Shown: positions 44,474 to 55,815, counted from the stretch's first letter. The stretch is DNA of 64,000 nt from Notospermus geniculatus (GCA_002633025.1 NMRB01000035.1:515345-579344), one strand, 5' to 3'. The notes: a model not told the origin generated them from the letters alone. Program-made: numbers and translations.

Positions 44474-45993
44474 GCATTTAGTGATGTGTGATTATACATT
44501 GTGTGTACACATGGGAGTAGAATTTAACCCCCTCTTATCCTTAATTTGTTGAGGACGAAGTGACGAATAAGAAGGGACGAAGTTGGCCCATCCACCCTTC
44601 CACATGTGCAAATGGGGTTATCCAGGGAAAACTAAACCTCCAGATGGCTCTGCTGTACTATAAGTCCTAGTGTCACTGTTTGCAACATGGCAGAGTATGG
44701 AAAGTGGACTGTTCAGAAACTTAAAAATGAATTATCAAACAGAGGAGCGTCACTTACAGGCAGAAACAGGCAGAAAAAGTGATCTAATCATTTTCAACCT
44801 CAGATGCCTCCATCATTGACGTAATCATCATATCAGACTTGATATTTTGTCCATCACTCTCTTAGTGATGGCACAAATCGGCTCCTATAACCAGTTAACA
44901 CCTAGAGCAATAGAAACAAGTTCTACCCTTAGGTTTTTATACCCTAGAAATGAAATGAGCTGATTATTTTTGATCTGAGAAGTTTGGGTCATGGTGATAT
45001 CGACGTTCGATATCACGAAATTTGATATTTTGAGATTACTTGCCACACTGTCAACTGATCAACATGAAACAAGTCTAAATCCATGCATGCTTATCCAAGG
45101 ACAGGACTGTGGTAAAATTCTCAGCCTCATGTGTCCGGGTGATTGAGATATCATGAGATTTTGATATTTTCAAACTTGATAACTTGCAATATCTCTGCCC
45201 GTGGTTGAGGTAGAGACATGATATCACCCACACTTAGGTTATTGAGCATGCCCATTTCGATTATGCAATGACCTTGATGATCAGGTCAAGGTCAAACTTG
45301 ATAATTTCAAATGTCTCTGTCTGTGGAAGCAGTGGAGGTTTGATAAAACCCATATTTAAGTTATTTAGGATGCCAATTTCGATTATGTAATAACCTTGAT
45401 GATCATAGGTCAAATGATCATAGGTCAAGGTCAGAGGTCAAGGTCAAACTTCCCAAAGAACTGATAAACAATGAAACTCACTGAACAGAAAGTGGATAGT
45501 ATAACTTATAGTACAGTAGAGACCCCTATTATCGAGCGGTTGAAGTATATTCTGGATAGCCCCATTTAGGCGTTTTTGTTCTGGGGAGGCGGTTGAGAAG
45601 TTGATGCCTATGGTTGAGCCACGGCTCGGGTGTCTTGCTAGAGGTCCCAGGTTCGAACTCCAAACCTACCGTACGTGTAACTAATTTTTCTGTTTTTACC
45701 TGGTCTTCACTTATTGCGTGTTTTGTTTTTGTTTTGTTTTGTTTTAGTTAGTGTTCAAGTCCATCGGCGAACACGTAGGCCTAATAGCAAAACCCGTCAG
45801 TAAAACTTTCCCAAACTCCTGATTGGTCTCTTCAGACGTCACCTGCGAAACTCGGAGTTGACAACCATTTTTTTATCGCAGTGTAGTTCGCATCGGATGC
45901 AGCAAACCATCTTTTGCAGTGTCAGTATCCATTTCCAAAGTCGATTTCAATAAAATAGCTTTTACAAAAAAGAAACCATGTAAATGACTTTCG
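44474..45993. other. Intergenic with AGGTCA-rich direct repeat and tRNA-like SINE
   Basis: Two related units near 45240-45300 and 45355-45460 each contain ATTTCGATTATG, then ACCTTGATGATCA, then AGGTCA words. A tRNA-like segment at about 45590-45675 has a B box (GGTTCGAACTCC) and a T-rich tail. No gene was seen. GATATTTTGAGATT-like words recur around 45000-45180. Confidence 0.5.
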
Positions 45994-46132
45994 CTAGCAG
46001 CCATCTTGCCAAAATTAGGTCATCACCATGGGGATTTTCTTCCAGAGTGACAGATGATTGGTTCTCCCATCCCCAGTGGGGGAAATCACCATGACGATGA
46101 CCTAATTTTAACAAGATGGCTGCCAGCAAAAC
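45994..46132. mobile_element. Palindromic MITE
   Basis: GCAGCCATCTTGCCAAAATTAG and TAATTTTAACAAGATGGCTGC pair, and the arms continue through GGTCATC and GATGACC. Confidence 0.8.
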
Positions 46133-46423
46133 TCATCTACCGTGAAATGTGTCCTCATTAGCAAGCTCTCAGCGCGTGCTTCACGTGGCCATTTCTGTAA
46201 GATTTCTGGATTTAACAATCTGCGAAAGGCAAATGAAATATAAAGCTGATCTGTCTTTTTTACAATATGTTATTTTAGTTTATTATTCGTATATTATAAT
46301 TACGTATACATAATATTTACAAAATATCTTTCCATAATCAGTATACTACTACATGATTTACATATCTTATACAATGCAAGATTTGTACGTCAAATAACAC
46401 GGACAGATAGACGACAACTTGAT

Positions 46424-47357
46424 GTACAGTCATTGACATTAGTTTATCTACACCTACTACCTTGAATATTTCAAATACTACTGGGCCAATTTTAACACGG
46501 TTTGTACCACATGAAAGTATATAACCTTGGTCATATTTCTGCATCAAACTTTTCGAAATTTGGAAATATCATAATTATGTAATTCCTCATTAGAAAAACC
46601 CCTAAAAATCAACATTTTTATTATGGAATTTTTTGTGACTTTTGTTACAGGGTTGATAGAGTGGAAGTTTCTAAGGATTTTGAGCTCTGTTTCGTCAAAA
46701 TATATCGAGTGGTTGCTGAGATATTTGAGATTATCAAAATTTCGATATTTTGAGAATTTCCATTTTTTCAAAAAATTTTGATATTAGTGACAGAGCTCAC
46801 CCAGAAACGTAGGAGAATGAAGTTTTGGAACTTTCAGCGTAAACTGGTTGGAAGTTACAGCTGTCTTAAGTTAAAGAGTTTATTTAGCATATCAACATTT
46901 TGATATTCTGAAAATATGAATATCTCGGCCCAGTTAAAGCAAAAAGTTCCAAAATTTTGTAAGCCCATATTGTGAGGTTAGCTTTAACTAATGACATCAA
47001 AATTTCCTGAAAAACACGAAAATCTCAAACTATAAAAATTTTGATATTCTCAAATATCTCAGCAACCACTTGAGATATTTTGATGAAACAAAGCCCAAAA
47101 TCCTTAGAAAGTTCCATTCTATCAAAACTGCAACAAAAGTCAAAAAAAAAAATCCGTAATAAAAATGTTGATTTTTAGGGGGTTTTCTAATGAGCTATTA
47201 CATAATTATGATATTTCCAAATTTCCAAAATTTTGATGCAGAAATATGACCAAGGTACTTTCATGTGGTACAAACCGTGTTAAAATTGGCCCAGTAGTAT
47301 TTGAAATATTCAAGGTAGTAGGTGTAGATAAACTAATGTCAATGACTGTACATGTGC
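46424..47357. mobile_element. 0.93-kb foldback element with arms of about 350 bp
   Basis: The left arm (46424-46790) and right arm (about 47030-47357) are near-complementary. Both contain CTACACCTACTACCTTGAAT or its complement and CATAATTATG. The loop has several AAAATTTTGATATT words. The ORFs at 46338-46547 (-) and 47246-47686 (+) are the same arm read from each end and not genes. Confidence 0.85.
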
Positions 47358-47865
47358 ATTTTTATTCAACTCGCATAAACTTGTTCAGGCTTATTGTGTC
47401 TCATTCTGGCCCTCTGTATAAACCAGAAAATAAAGAAACTTTAACACGTACAACGATGTACGAGATGTACACATCCACTTCGCTGACCTGTTCATACAAT
47501 TTGAATAATAACATATCCTTGAAATCACTAACTTTTACACGTCATCTGGAGTGCAACAAAAGATACCATGCCCTTCTTTCTAAGAGGGCCCAGGCCCTGT
47601 GTGCCAGCATCTCATGCCTCTCTTCTACTGTCTTGAGTCATTTTAAGAAGCTCAGCCCATACTGGGGAGTACTGAGGCCTGATTGACTTTATGAATGCTG
47701 ACTGACAGGCTTTGGACGGAAAGTTTAGGGGCGAATAAAACTGACTTGCGTTTTGATCTGTCAGGTCTTTGAAACGAAGTTACTGCGCCAGCACATAGAC
47801 GGCCATCTGAGTGATACCCCAGACAGTTGGTATACTTGAAATCACACTCGCGACACATACAGAAT

Positions 47866-48023
47866 TTACAAAGCCACGAATTTTCCCTTCTCTTCCTTTT
47901 CCTTCTTTAACTTCTTATATCTTACCACCAAGAAAACGACCAGTCCAAGCACAATAAGGAAAAGAAGTACTGCTAGTACAGAACCTATCACTACAGCTGT
48001 GGTGTCTTCCTTTTCTGCGGGCT
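47866..48023 (-). CDS. Alternative last exon B of the Ig receptor gene (second transmembrane/tail exon)
   Basis: An acceptor (CTTTCTGCAG) precedes a phase-1 frame encoding PAEKEDTT, a hydrophobic helix (VVIGSVLAVLLFLIVLGLVV) and a Lys/Glu-rich tail (KKLKKEKEEKGKFVAL-stop). It has the same phase and layout as exon A (48214-48362). Using it instead of exon A gives a 290-aa protein with a tail of about 19 residues ending VAL. Confidence 0.75.
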
Positions 48024-48075
48024 CTGCAGAAAGAAGAAAAAAATCAACAATACTATTTCATCATTTGTTTATGAA

Positions 48076-48211
48076 TACTCTAAAGTCGGCTTTGAGCTCT
48101 CTCGATATGATGACATTTAATGTCCAGATCAGTGACGTATAACCTAATGCTCCCAGATATAGCCCCCCGTAGGCCCTACATTATGTGGCTCTCAAAGCAG
48201 ACTTTAGAGTA
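48076..48211. mobile_element. Palindromic element between the two transmembrane exons
   Basis: TACTCTAAAGTCGGCTTTGAG pairs with CTCAAAGCAGACTTTAGAGTA. The element ends two bases from the stop codon of exon A on the coding strand. Confidence 0.8.
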
Positions 48212-48213
48212 GT

Positions 48214-50749
48214 TTAGACGTATGACATTCGTTCTCTTCTACGTTTCACCCTAATTATTATGACTATTACAAGTCCAAGAATGATAAGGCATGATAAAAC
48301 AATTCCAATGATGACACCAGTCCCTACACCGTTTGTGTCAGCATCCGAGTTACGCCAGTCCTCTGCAACGAAAAATTACCTGTTAGTAAATCTAAACATC
48401 TAAAACTACAGCTTTTTATATCCGGAGTGAAAGGAACGATTTTTATGCATAGATTAGTGTGCAAAGTTAAGAAAAGTTTGCCTATCACCAGATACAGACA
48501 GTTTCTATGTTATCTAATAAATCTACCACACTCCACGCAGTACGGACAGCTCGGAGAGTGGCTATACTTACTGTGAATCGGAAGTTCGAAGTACAACCCA
48601 CCGACCTCGTTTGCGGCCGCTACGTTGACCTTGGTGGTTTTGCCAAGGTCAGACCAACTGGCCTTAAAGTTGCTTGTGGCGGATATTTGGTCTTTGTTGT
48701 CATCTGTACAGGGGGTTTTCTTGAAGACGCCCCCGTAGTCTGCTGTGGATATCGGTATTCCCTGGAGAGAGAGAGAGGTTTTTAGAAATCATCAAACTAG
48801 CCAAGATATTCACGCGATTACTGTTGTCTTTTTCTGATCAGCGAAGTGTTGGACGGTTGCTGACGCGGCCTGCGCCGACCGGCTTCATCCCATCCCTTAC
48901 TAAATGTAGGCCTGCTTGCTCTGTGAAATAGATTCTGAAGAACCTAGTCCAAAAATCCGGACCAGAAAACCCTTTGTAGACGAGTCCCCCAAAGCCTGGT
49001 ATATACTTCATTAATCGATTTAGTTGGGCAAGCTTTCTCCCGCTTCCGTTCATCATGCTTGTGCGATGGCAGATTCGAATGAAGTGTAAAGGCGCCGCTC
49101 CACGTGACAGTTTTCTGTCGAAAGTTTGCAGTCAGACAGCAATTATTGCTGTCATACAGTACTGTATGACAGCAATTATTGCTGTCTGAGAGCAATGATT
49201 GACTATCTGACAGCAAACTTTCGATAGACAACTGTCACGTGGAGCGGCGCCTTCAACCATGCTAAATGCGACAGATAGAAAAGTCAGGAGAACTGTTCCT
49301 TACTTGTTCGTCTGACCAGGTTATCGACGATGATGGATAGGTACAGCCGACTGATGCGTTGAATTGTAAGACATCTGAACCCTTCCGACTTGTTTCGTTG
49401 CAAGCCCCTCCAGTGCTCTGCACTATACATGTTGCTGTCAAGAACTTTGGTGGCACTGTAAAAGATAACAAATGTGTTCATTCTGTTGTTGGGATTGAAA
49501 TCCGTACAGCTCAGAGTGGGGATTTTTTACCAGGAAACCACATTGCCCCCAATTTTGCCATTTATAGTACCTGAATGACAATCGCCGCTAACTCAGTGTG
49601 TACCCCTTGGTCAAGTGGTGCCCCTCTCTGTCACTTATTGGAGGGAAGCACTGGCACTGGGGGAGTAACTACAGATATTACACCGAAATAGTCTGCTTTG
49701 ACACCAATGATGTACTGGGCTTGACAATCCATGCCTCTAGTGTACACACACACTACAGCCCATGAACTGGAGCTGTTATTCCCTAAAAGAAACGTAGGCC
49801 AAAGCTTGAACTTCACCACGGGTCGTGTGCACCAACAAAGATTATCTTGAACTCATGTTGAGCCACAGCTTTTCAACTGTTCAGGTTTGCCAGGGTATGA
49901 CGTGAGTTCAAGATAATCTTCGTTGGTGCATACGGCCTTAAAAGATTTCTTACCCTTTACTGTGAGTTTAGTTGACCCGCTGAGCCCTGTCGAGTCACAC
50001 TTGCAAGTGAACTTCCCCCGATCTTCCCACGAGACCTTGAACACTAGGGTGTACTTGGTTGGAGCGTTTGTCGGCGAGCACTTCACGGAGTATTTAGAAC
50101 TTTTCGAATCGCAGTTGCGGGAAACAATTTCGCCATTTGGATGGATCCAGTTGATGACGCTGTTTGGCTGGTGCGTGTTTAGTTCACAGACCAACTCCAC
50201 CTGGCCATTTTCTGTTTTAGATGCGGCCTGATCCGTGATTGGTGCACAGACAGAAGCGGCGCTACATCCTGTTGGAGGAAACAATTGACTTTCATGTATA
50301 AATGATCTGTCATATTCACCAGATACTCTGAGTGATAAGCCCCTTTCGAAAGTCTTCAGCGGTTAATAACAACATCCTCGCCCCAGGTCAAAATGCACAC
50401 GATGTACATGAACGGTACGTACATCATTCACGTTTGACCTGGGGTGAGCATGTTGTTATTCCCCGCTGAAGACTTTCAAAAGGGGCCTATAATGTTGCCA
50501 GTGTCATTATTCAACCTCGGAAAACCGACAACTCCATGGGCCAAAAGCTGGCTAAATGGTGGATTACAGAACAGACCTCCCAAATAAAAGGCGAATGTGT
50601 GCAGTGAAAGAAAGATGTACATGAATTAATGTATGAGAGATGTACATAATGGTGTGTGGCTTGGTGTAGGCCTACATCATTCAACTCTTACCTTTGTAAA
50701 TTGTAGCTAAGATCAGAACGGAGAGCAGAATATCCTTCCAAGTCTCCAT
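48214..50749 (-). CDS. Type I membrane protein with two Ig-like domains (287 aa, exon A form)
   Basis: Exons in transcript order: 50749-50692 (signal peptide METWKDILLSVLILATIYKG), 50268-49954, 49455-49304, 48761-48572, 48362-48214; phases agree throughout. Ig1 (about 20-124) has VELVCEL, VINWIHP and a D-x-G-x-F-x-C end (EDRGKFTCKC). It sits in one exon with phase-1 borders. Ig2 (about 125-238) is split over two exons with SVGCTYPSSSITW and later Cys residues; its pattern is less canonical. The last exon gives a helix (GVIIGIVLSCLIILGLVIVI) and a 12-residue basic tail ending MSYV. There is no ITIM or ITAM. A second, mutually exclusive last exon lies at 47866-48023. Likely role: cell-surface adhesion or recognition. 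Confidence 0.88.
49089..49253. mobile_element. Palindromic element with AAGGCGCCGCTCCACGTGAC termini
   Basis: AAGGCGCCGCTCCACGTGAC is repeated inverted at 49234-49253. The middle has ACAGCAATTATTGCTGT-type nested palindromes. It lies in the intron that splits Ig2 and shares its termini with the element at 3209. Confidence 0.85.
49820..49937. mobile_element. Foldback element in intron 2 of the Ig gene
   Basis: GTGCACCAACAAAGATTATC pairs with GATAATCTTCGTTGGTGCA; the loop includes CAGGTTTGCCAGGG. A relative lies at 5550-5653. Confidence 0.8.
50339..50488. mobile_element. Palindromic foldback element in intron 1 of the Ig gene
   Basis: CCCCTTTCGAAAGTCTTCAGC pairs with GCTGAAGACTTTCAAAAGGGG, and the inner arms pair over CCCCAGGTCAAA. 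Confidence 0.85.
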
Positions 50750-51318
50750 GATATTTTCACAGCACTCTTAGAATTCTGACCTCAGGTGTTTAAAGCACCA
50801 TATCCAAGATACAACTTGCACATCTACAAACACTGCGATGTCTTTGCACAAAATTCTGACGGGAACACCGACTGTATTTCCTTCAACAGATATTTCTTAA
50901 TACTGTATTGACTTCTCGTTTTACCACACTAGCAACGACCCAAATTCACCGAACCATTCATGTTATAAAGTATTATTTGGGTCACAAATCATCATCTTTG
51001 TATAGGCCGACGACGTCTCACTGTTGAACAACATATGTATTTCTAAGTAAACATACTCGGCACGGTCTGATAGTTAGCAGGGTTATTGTGACGTCACATG
51101 TGGTAGGCCTTCTTAAAGAAATTTTCGTTCTTGCCTTTGAGGGTTTTAGGAAAAATTGAAAGAAAAAGAGAATCACTGGATTTTCTCATTTTTCTTCTGC
51201 AGTCAAGAAACATTACTGGTTTGCAGATCTGCCGTTTCTGATGGTGGCGCTATTCGATAAGCAAGTCAGAGCTCAAAAAGCCAGCGCTGTTTTTCTTTAC
51301 GAGATTACCAGACTAAAG

Positions 51319-51720
51319 GCCTGAACCCACTGACGCGTTTTCGCGCAGCGGGAAAACGCAGCGGCAGAAAATGCTTTGTTAAAAGGCAGCGGACCGAGAA
51401 TATAACAACGAATTTGTCGCGCGGTGATGAAACCGCGGCGGGAAAACGCGACAGTGGGTTCAGGCCTTAAAGGCCCGAACCCACTGACGCGTTTTCACGC
51501 AGCGGGGAAACGCACCGGCAGAAAATGCTTTGTTAAAAGGCAGCGGACCGAGAAAATAACAAAGGATTTGGTCGGGCAGTGATGAAACCGCGGCGGCAAA
51601 ACGCGACAGTGGGTTCAGGCCTGAAAGGCCCGTTTCCACTAGAGCGTTTTTTCGCGACGGATATCGCGGCGGTGGTCATTTTCTGGAGGGGTTTCCATTA
51701 GGGCGTTTCATACACCATAC
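51319..51720. mobile_element. Two tandem palindromic MITEs plus a related fragment
   Basis: AAAGGCCTGAACCCACTGAC at 51318 and CAGTGGGTTCAGGCCTT at about 51455 bound the first element. The next bases start a second, similar element (to about 51625). A third related start (AAAGGCCCGTTTCCACTAG) follows. The repeats share GGCAGCGGACCGAGAA and AACGCGACAGTGGG. Confidence 0.8.
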
Positions 51721-52920
51721 ACCGTGCACCGAATACAGCTCGGAATGTACAGAAGTACGCCACGGAATACGCTTTGAATGCTATTCGAGCAATCGGCTTT
51801 TGTCCGCCGGCTGTCTCCGTTGCGCAATTTTCGATCGTTTTCCGCCGGCGGTCTTTGAGTGGGATCATCGCTTTTGGACGCGCGGGCCAATTTGTACCCT
51901 ATCCATTTTCACTTCAACTTTATCCCTGAAGCAGCATTTGGCAATTTGTTTTAGAGGAAGCTGCCACGGGACTGCGAACGAATTGACTGGCCTGTCCAGT
52001 AGTCATGCATAGCGGAGGGGCGAATTTGAAAGGTGGAATTTCCAGGTTCAAATGATGGAATCACGCCGAGCTTTCAATATCGTCTGTGATTGGTGTGTTC
52101 AATCGCTTCCACGGAAATGTGGTCGTCAGGAGATACCGGCTGCCAGTTTGTTCAAAGTGTTTGAGTGCAAGCAATGCGTTGATCATTGTCGAAAGTTGTA
52201 GGCAATGGCAGCTTAGAATCAAGTCAACCCCAGTTTGAAAAGGCCAGCGGTCACCAAGGGTGAGCACATGCTGTCACGTTTTCTCCCCGCATTTCCAATA
52301 TAATGCTGCTTAATTCAGAGCATGACGTAAAAAAGATGCTAATTGATATATGCGCAGTTTCATATCAGGACTCACCCATGATAAGATTTATACAGATTGG
52401 TTATTTACTTGAACCGTGGTATCCCCGGGGTTTAATTAATAAATATTTGTGGATTAAATATGGATTGGAGACTGCATTATTATAGACTGTACCTAATACG
52501 ACTTGGAGACAGCATTAGTCTACATAATACTACTCGGTGTCTAGCCAGATGTAGCGACTAGAAATAGTTTCTCTTCAATACGACCGTACAAAGCGGTCGG
52601 CATATCAAAACATCCAACGGCTGTTTGACCAAATCGATCGACCGGTGTGTTATTTACCTACAAGTAGCAAAACAGAAACTGCATTTACTGAAGCCTTTTC
52701 GGCCTCATCCGCAATGAGTGAAACATCTGTATATAGTGAGTGATTTAATTAAAAGGGATTAACGGGGATTTGCATAGATACAGCAAATTAAAATGGGGAA
52801 TAACCACTGCGACGATTGCCATCCTAGCACATCAGGCCTACAACCGCTCATTCGGATTGGTCCGAAGAATGAGAAAGTGCCATGACGTGTTGATGTTCTC
52901 TGGATGTGACCAATAAGAAT
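51721..52920. other. Intergenic, no supported gene
   Basis: Only short frames without splice signals were seen. Confidence 0.45.
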
Positions 52921-52932
52921 TGACTAATTGAA

Positions 52933-52953
52933 TGACGTCATAGACCATCCAAT
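52933..52953 (+). promoter_or_regulatory. CRE and CCAAT motifs upstream of the Cys-rich peptide gene
   Basis: TGACGTCA (52933-52940) and CCAAT (52949-52953) lie about 120-140 bases before the ATG at 53072. The spacing suits a proximal promoter but the motifs could be chance. Confidence 0.3.
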
Positions 52954-53071
52954 GTGATGTTAAATTTCAACGGGTCACTTCATCGTCGACAGTTGAGATC
53001 GGATATCAAACCAAGTTACAAGAACAACCAAGTTGAAAAGATTTGATAACACTTTAAGCAGAACAGCCGCG

Positions 53072-54426
53072 ATGAGATCGTACAAGGTGAGAAAAACCGA
53101 ATTCTTGAAAACAAATTAACACTTCCTTGGTTTCTATTTTGCACGTATTCTCTTGTTGATGTGTTGCGAAGTCCAGGCGTGTTTACATTCAGCATACACG
53201 TCACATGATATGAAATCGGTGGCGCGTTTTTAAGGAAATGGATCAGTGCTGAATTTTCGTGATTTGGACTGTAGGCTACTTCTCATTAAATGAAGACTGA
53301 TGTGGATTGACACAGGATTTCCAAATGTGTAGCCTACATTCGCTGAACAGCTACTGTACATACAGATCGCTCGAAAATTAGGCCTACTCTAATGACCTTT
53401 CATAACGTATGAGCCACTTGATAGTAGATAATATTCAATGTTTTAAGAACACACCTCAGAATGAATAATGGAGTGACACCTTTTGTTTCTGACTTCAGGG
53501 CCTGGTTCTTATCCTTCTGGTGGCCGCCATCTTGACTAAGGTGGACAGCTTGACCTGGCAGCAGATGAAGGAGAGATACGGCGGCCAGTACATGTATGCC
53601 ACAGAGTGCAAGGAGAAGTGTGCCGAGTGTAATGGCGGGGTAAGTGACATAAGACAAGTCCTTCTCTGACTTGGGAAGAGCAGATTGCACTCGCCGTTTT
53701 TCATTCATTCTTCTTTGCCAACAGCTGCGTATCGGGTAATAATGTTGATTTGATTTCATTAGCACTCTTTCCATGTTGTATACTGAAATGATTGTGTACT
53801 CCAGAAGTTTTCGATGCCATGTAGGCCACTTGTAAACTCCCTACGTAGTTGTGTACCGCGCCCCCTTCGGTTTGCCCGCTCTCCACAACTGATTCACTTC
53901 ATAAAATTCGCTGCATTTGGTCAACAGATGGCGCTGGGAGAGTCGACCAACGACAGCGCCGAGCAACCTGTTACCAAGCTGGCCTGTGACACTTTTTCAT
54001 TGGCTAAGCGGATCATGTGATCTAGTAGCCATGGTAGCACAAGAACATCCGTTGCCAACGGGCCAAACGCCATCTGTTGATCAAACGCGGCGACTTCTAG
54101 GAAGTGAAGCGGTTGTGGAGAGCGAGTAAACCGAAGGGGGAGCGATTCACAACTGGGTAGGGAGTTTAGGCTACTTACTGTGCATACTACTTTTGTAACT
54201 TGTAGGCCTACCGGGTAACCGGTCGTGGTTTACGTTTAAATAAATTGAAACTGAACTGAAGGTCACGTTTCCATCCCCATCCTGAAGAGAGCATAAGGGA
54301 GATTATTAACCAAAGTAGCAAAAGGTTATCTTTTGTCGCTGCTGTCTTTTTCAGGTGGAGTGCGTGTACGAGGTCCAGGAGTGCTCCTCTCACTGTAAAC
54401 ACCTCACAGAAATACCCAAAGCCTAA
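53072..54426 (+). CDS. Small secreted six-cysteine peptide (75 aa, 3 exons)
   Basis: Exons: 53072-53086, 53499-53639, 54355-54426, all phase 0, with strong GTGAGA/GTAAGT donors and CAG acceptors. The precursor starts MRSYKGLVLILLVAAILTKV, a signal peptide with likely cleavage after VDS. That leaves about 52 residues with six Cys spaced C-x3-C-x2-C-x5-C-x6-C-x3-C (ECKEKCAEC, VEC, QEC, SSHC). No dibasic processing site and no membrane segment. An even Cys count in a short mature chain suggests three disulfides, as in many invertebrate peptide hormones, antimicrobial peptides and small inhibitors. I do not recognise the family, so the role is open. The second intron carries a transposon (53830-54168). 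Confidence 0.8.
53830..54168. mobile_element. MITE with AACTCCCTACG termini, copy 1
   Basis: AAACTCCCTACGTAGTTGTG and an inverted end (CACAACTGGGTAGGGAGTT) bound it. A second copy at 54831-55203 shares its ends and much of its interior (GTCAACAGATGGCGCTG). Confidence 0.8.
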
Positions 54427-54830
54427 CAGACCGACCAAGTGGCGAATTCGAGCGCAAGTGAGGCATCAACTGAAAAAGAACACAAAAAACGCATTATGGA
54501 CGTGTAATTATAGTGTATGAACAACACGTCACCGACCAGGTTCTCAAAGTTTCCACATCACGCCGCCATGTGACTTAACATTGACTCCGCGAAGCCATTT
54601 CAATGGCGCCTCCAGTGCTGATAGTTAAGATTGTTTCGACATGTTTGACCGATTTTTGGAAGGAATACAGGCAGTCTTTTTTTCTCTACGTTGGTATTCC
54701 GGACAGATTACTTGTGCAGTTTTTCACAGATAATACATGTACCTGTAATAAGCTAAAATTGCCGGCTTTTGTCATTCTATCCATTGTGATATAGCGTCGG
54801 ACAGGGGATACTGTCGTGAACAGAATGCAA

Positions 54831-55203
54831 CTCCCTACGCAGTTGTGTACCGCGCCCCCTTCTGTTTACTCGCTCTCCACAACTGCTTAACTTCGTAAAA
54901 TTCGCCGCGTTCGGTCAACAGATGGCGCTGAGAGAGTCGACCAATGAGAGCACCGAGCAACCGGTAACCAAGCTGGCCTGAGACACTTTTTCATTGGCCG
55001 AGCGATTCGTAGCCATGGTAGCACAAGAACATCCGTTGCCAACGGACCAAACAGTTCTGAAAGCAGCGTGCTGATAGGCTGTAAAACTCGCGCCAGGCCA
55101 AGACGCCATCTGTTGACCAAACGCGGCGACTTCCACGAATTAAAGCAGTTGTGGAGAGCGAGTAAACCGAAGGGGGCGCGACTCACAACTGCGTAGGGAG
55201 TTT
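54831..55203. mobile_element. MITE with AACTCCCTACG termini, copy 2
   Basis: CAACTCCCTACGCAGTTGTG at the left and CACAACTGCGTAGGGAGTT at the right. Same family as 53830-54168, same orientation, with about 35 more bases inside. Confidence 0.8.
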
Positions 55204-55462
55204 AAGAATGCATTGGCTAGCCGCACCACATCAGAGTTTTCTCTCACGAGATGGCTGTATGGGCTACTCAGCCGTAGAAGACTGCAGGCCGGGGGAAATT
55301 ATCTGCTAGGCCATGGTAGGACAAAATTGAACTGTACCAAGGATTTTGATTGGACAGACCATGTAGGCCAATCCTCTTTCTGTCCTACCAATTTCATGGT
55401 CACCTCTTTTTTTTCTTTTCCACCGTTAACAGCCATCTTACACAGTTCATAACATATGCCGT

Positions 55463-55815
55463 GTTCACACTAGGGTTTTATATCGAATCGAATTCGCAAT
55501 AAAGACGTATTCCGATATAACGCGTCACATTCAATTCGAAATAGATCACTTTTATATCGATTTAACCAAACCGGTATTTGAATCGGTTTCGATTCGCATT
55601 AGCCAAATCGAAATAGTTATGTACTGCACAGTGTACATTCAATGTAGGCCTAACGTCATGACGTAGTTTACTTCGGGTTGAGTGTGACGCGTTTTGTTTC
55701 GAATTGAAATCGGTTTATAGTTGTAGTGTGACCCGACCCGACGTAACCAAATCGATTTCCGTATTTCGATTTACGGAAACCGATTTCGATGCGAAATAGG
55801 TGTGAACGCAGCAAT
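55463..55815. mobile_element. MITE with GTGTTCACAC termini
   Basis: GCCGTGTTCACACTAGGG at the left and AGGTGTGAACGCAGC at the right. The interior repeats AAATCGATTT and AATCGAAT words in both orientations. Confidence 0.65.

Noticed and set aside
45590-45680. Possible tRNA gene with B box GGTTCGAACTCC
   Set aside because: No complete cloverleaf: acceptor and anticodon stems do not pair and a T-rich tail follows, so a SINE is more likely.
46338-47686. ORFs containing SCGTNRVKIGPVVFEIFKVV on both strands
   Set aside because: They are the two arms of one foldback element.
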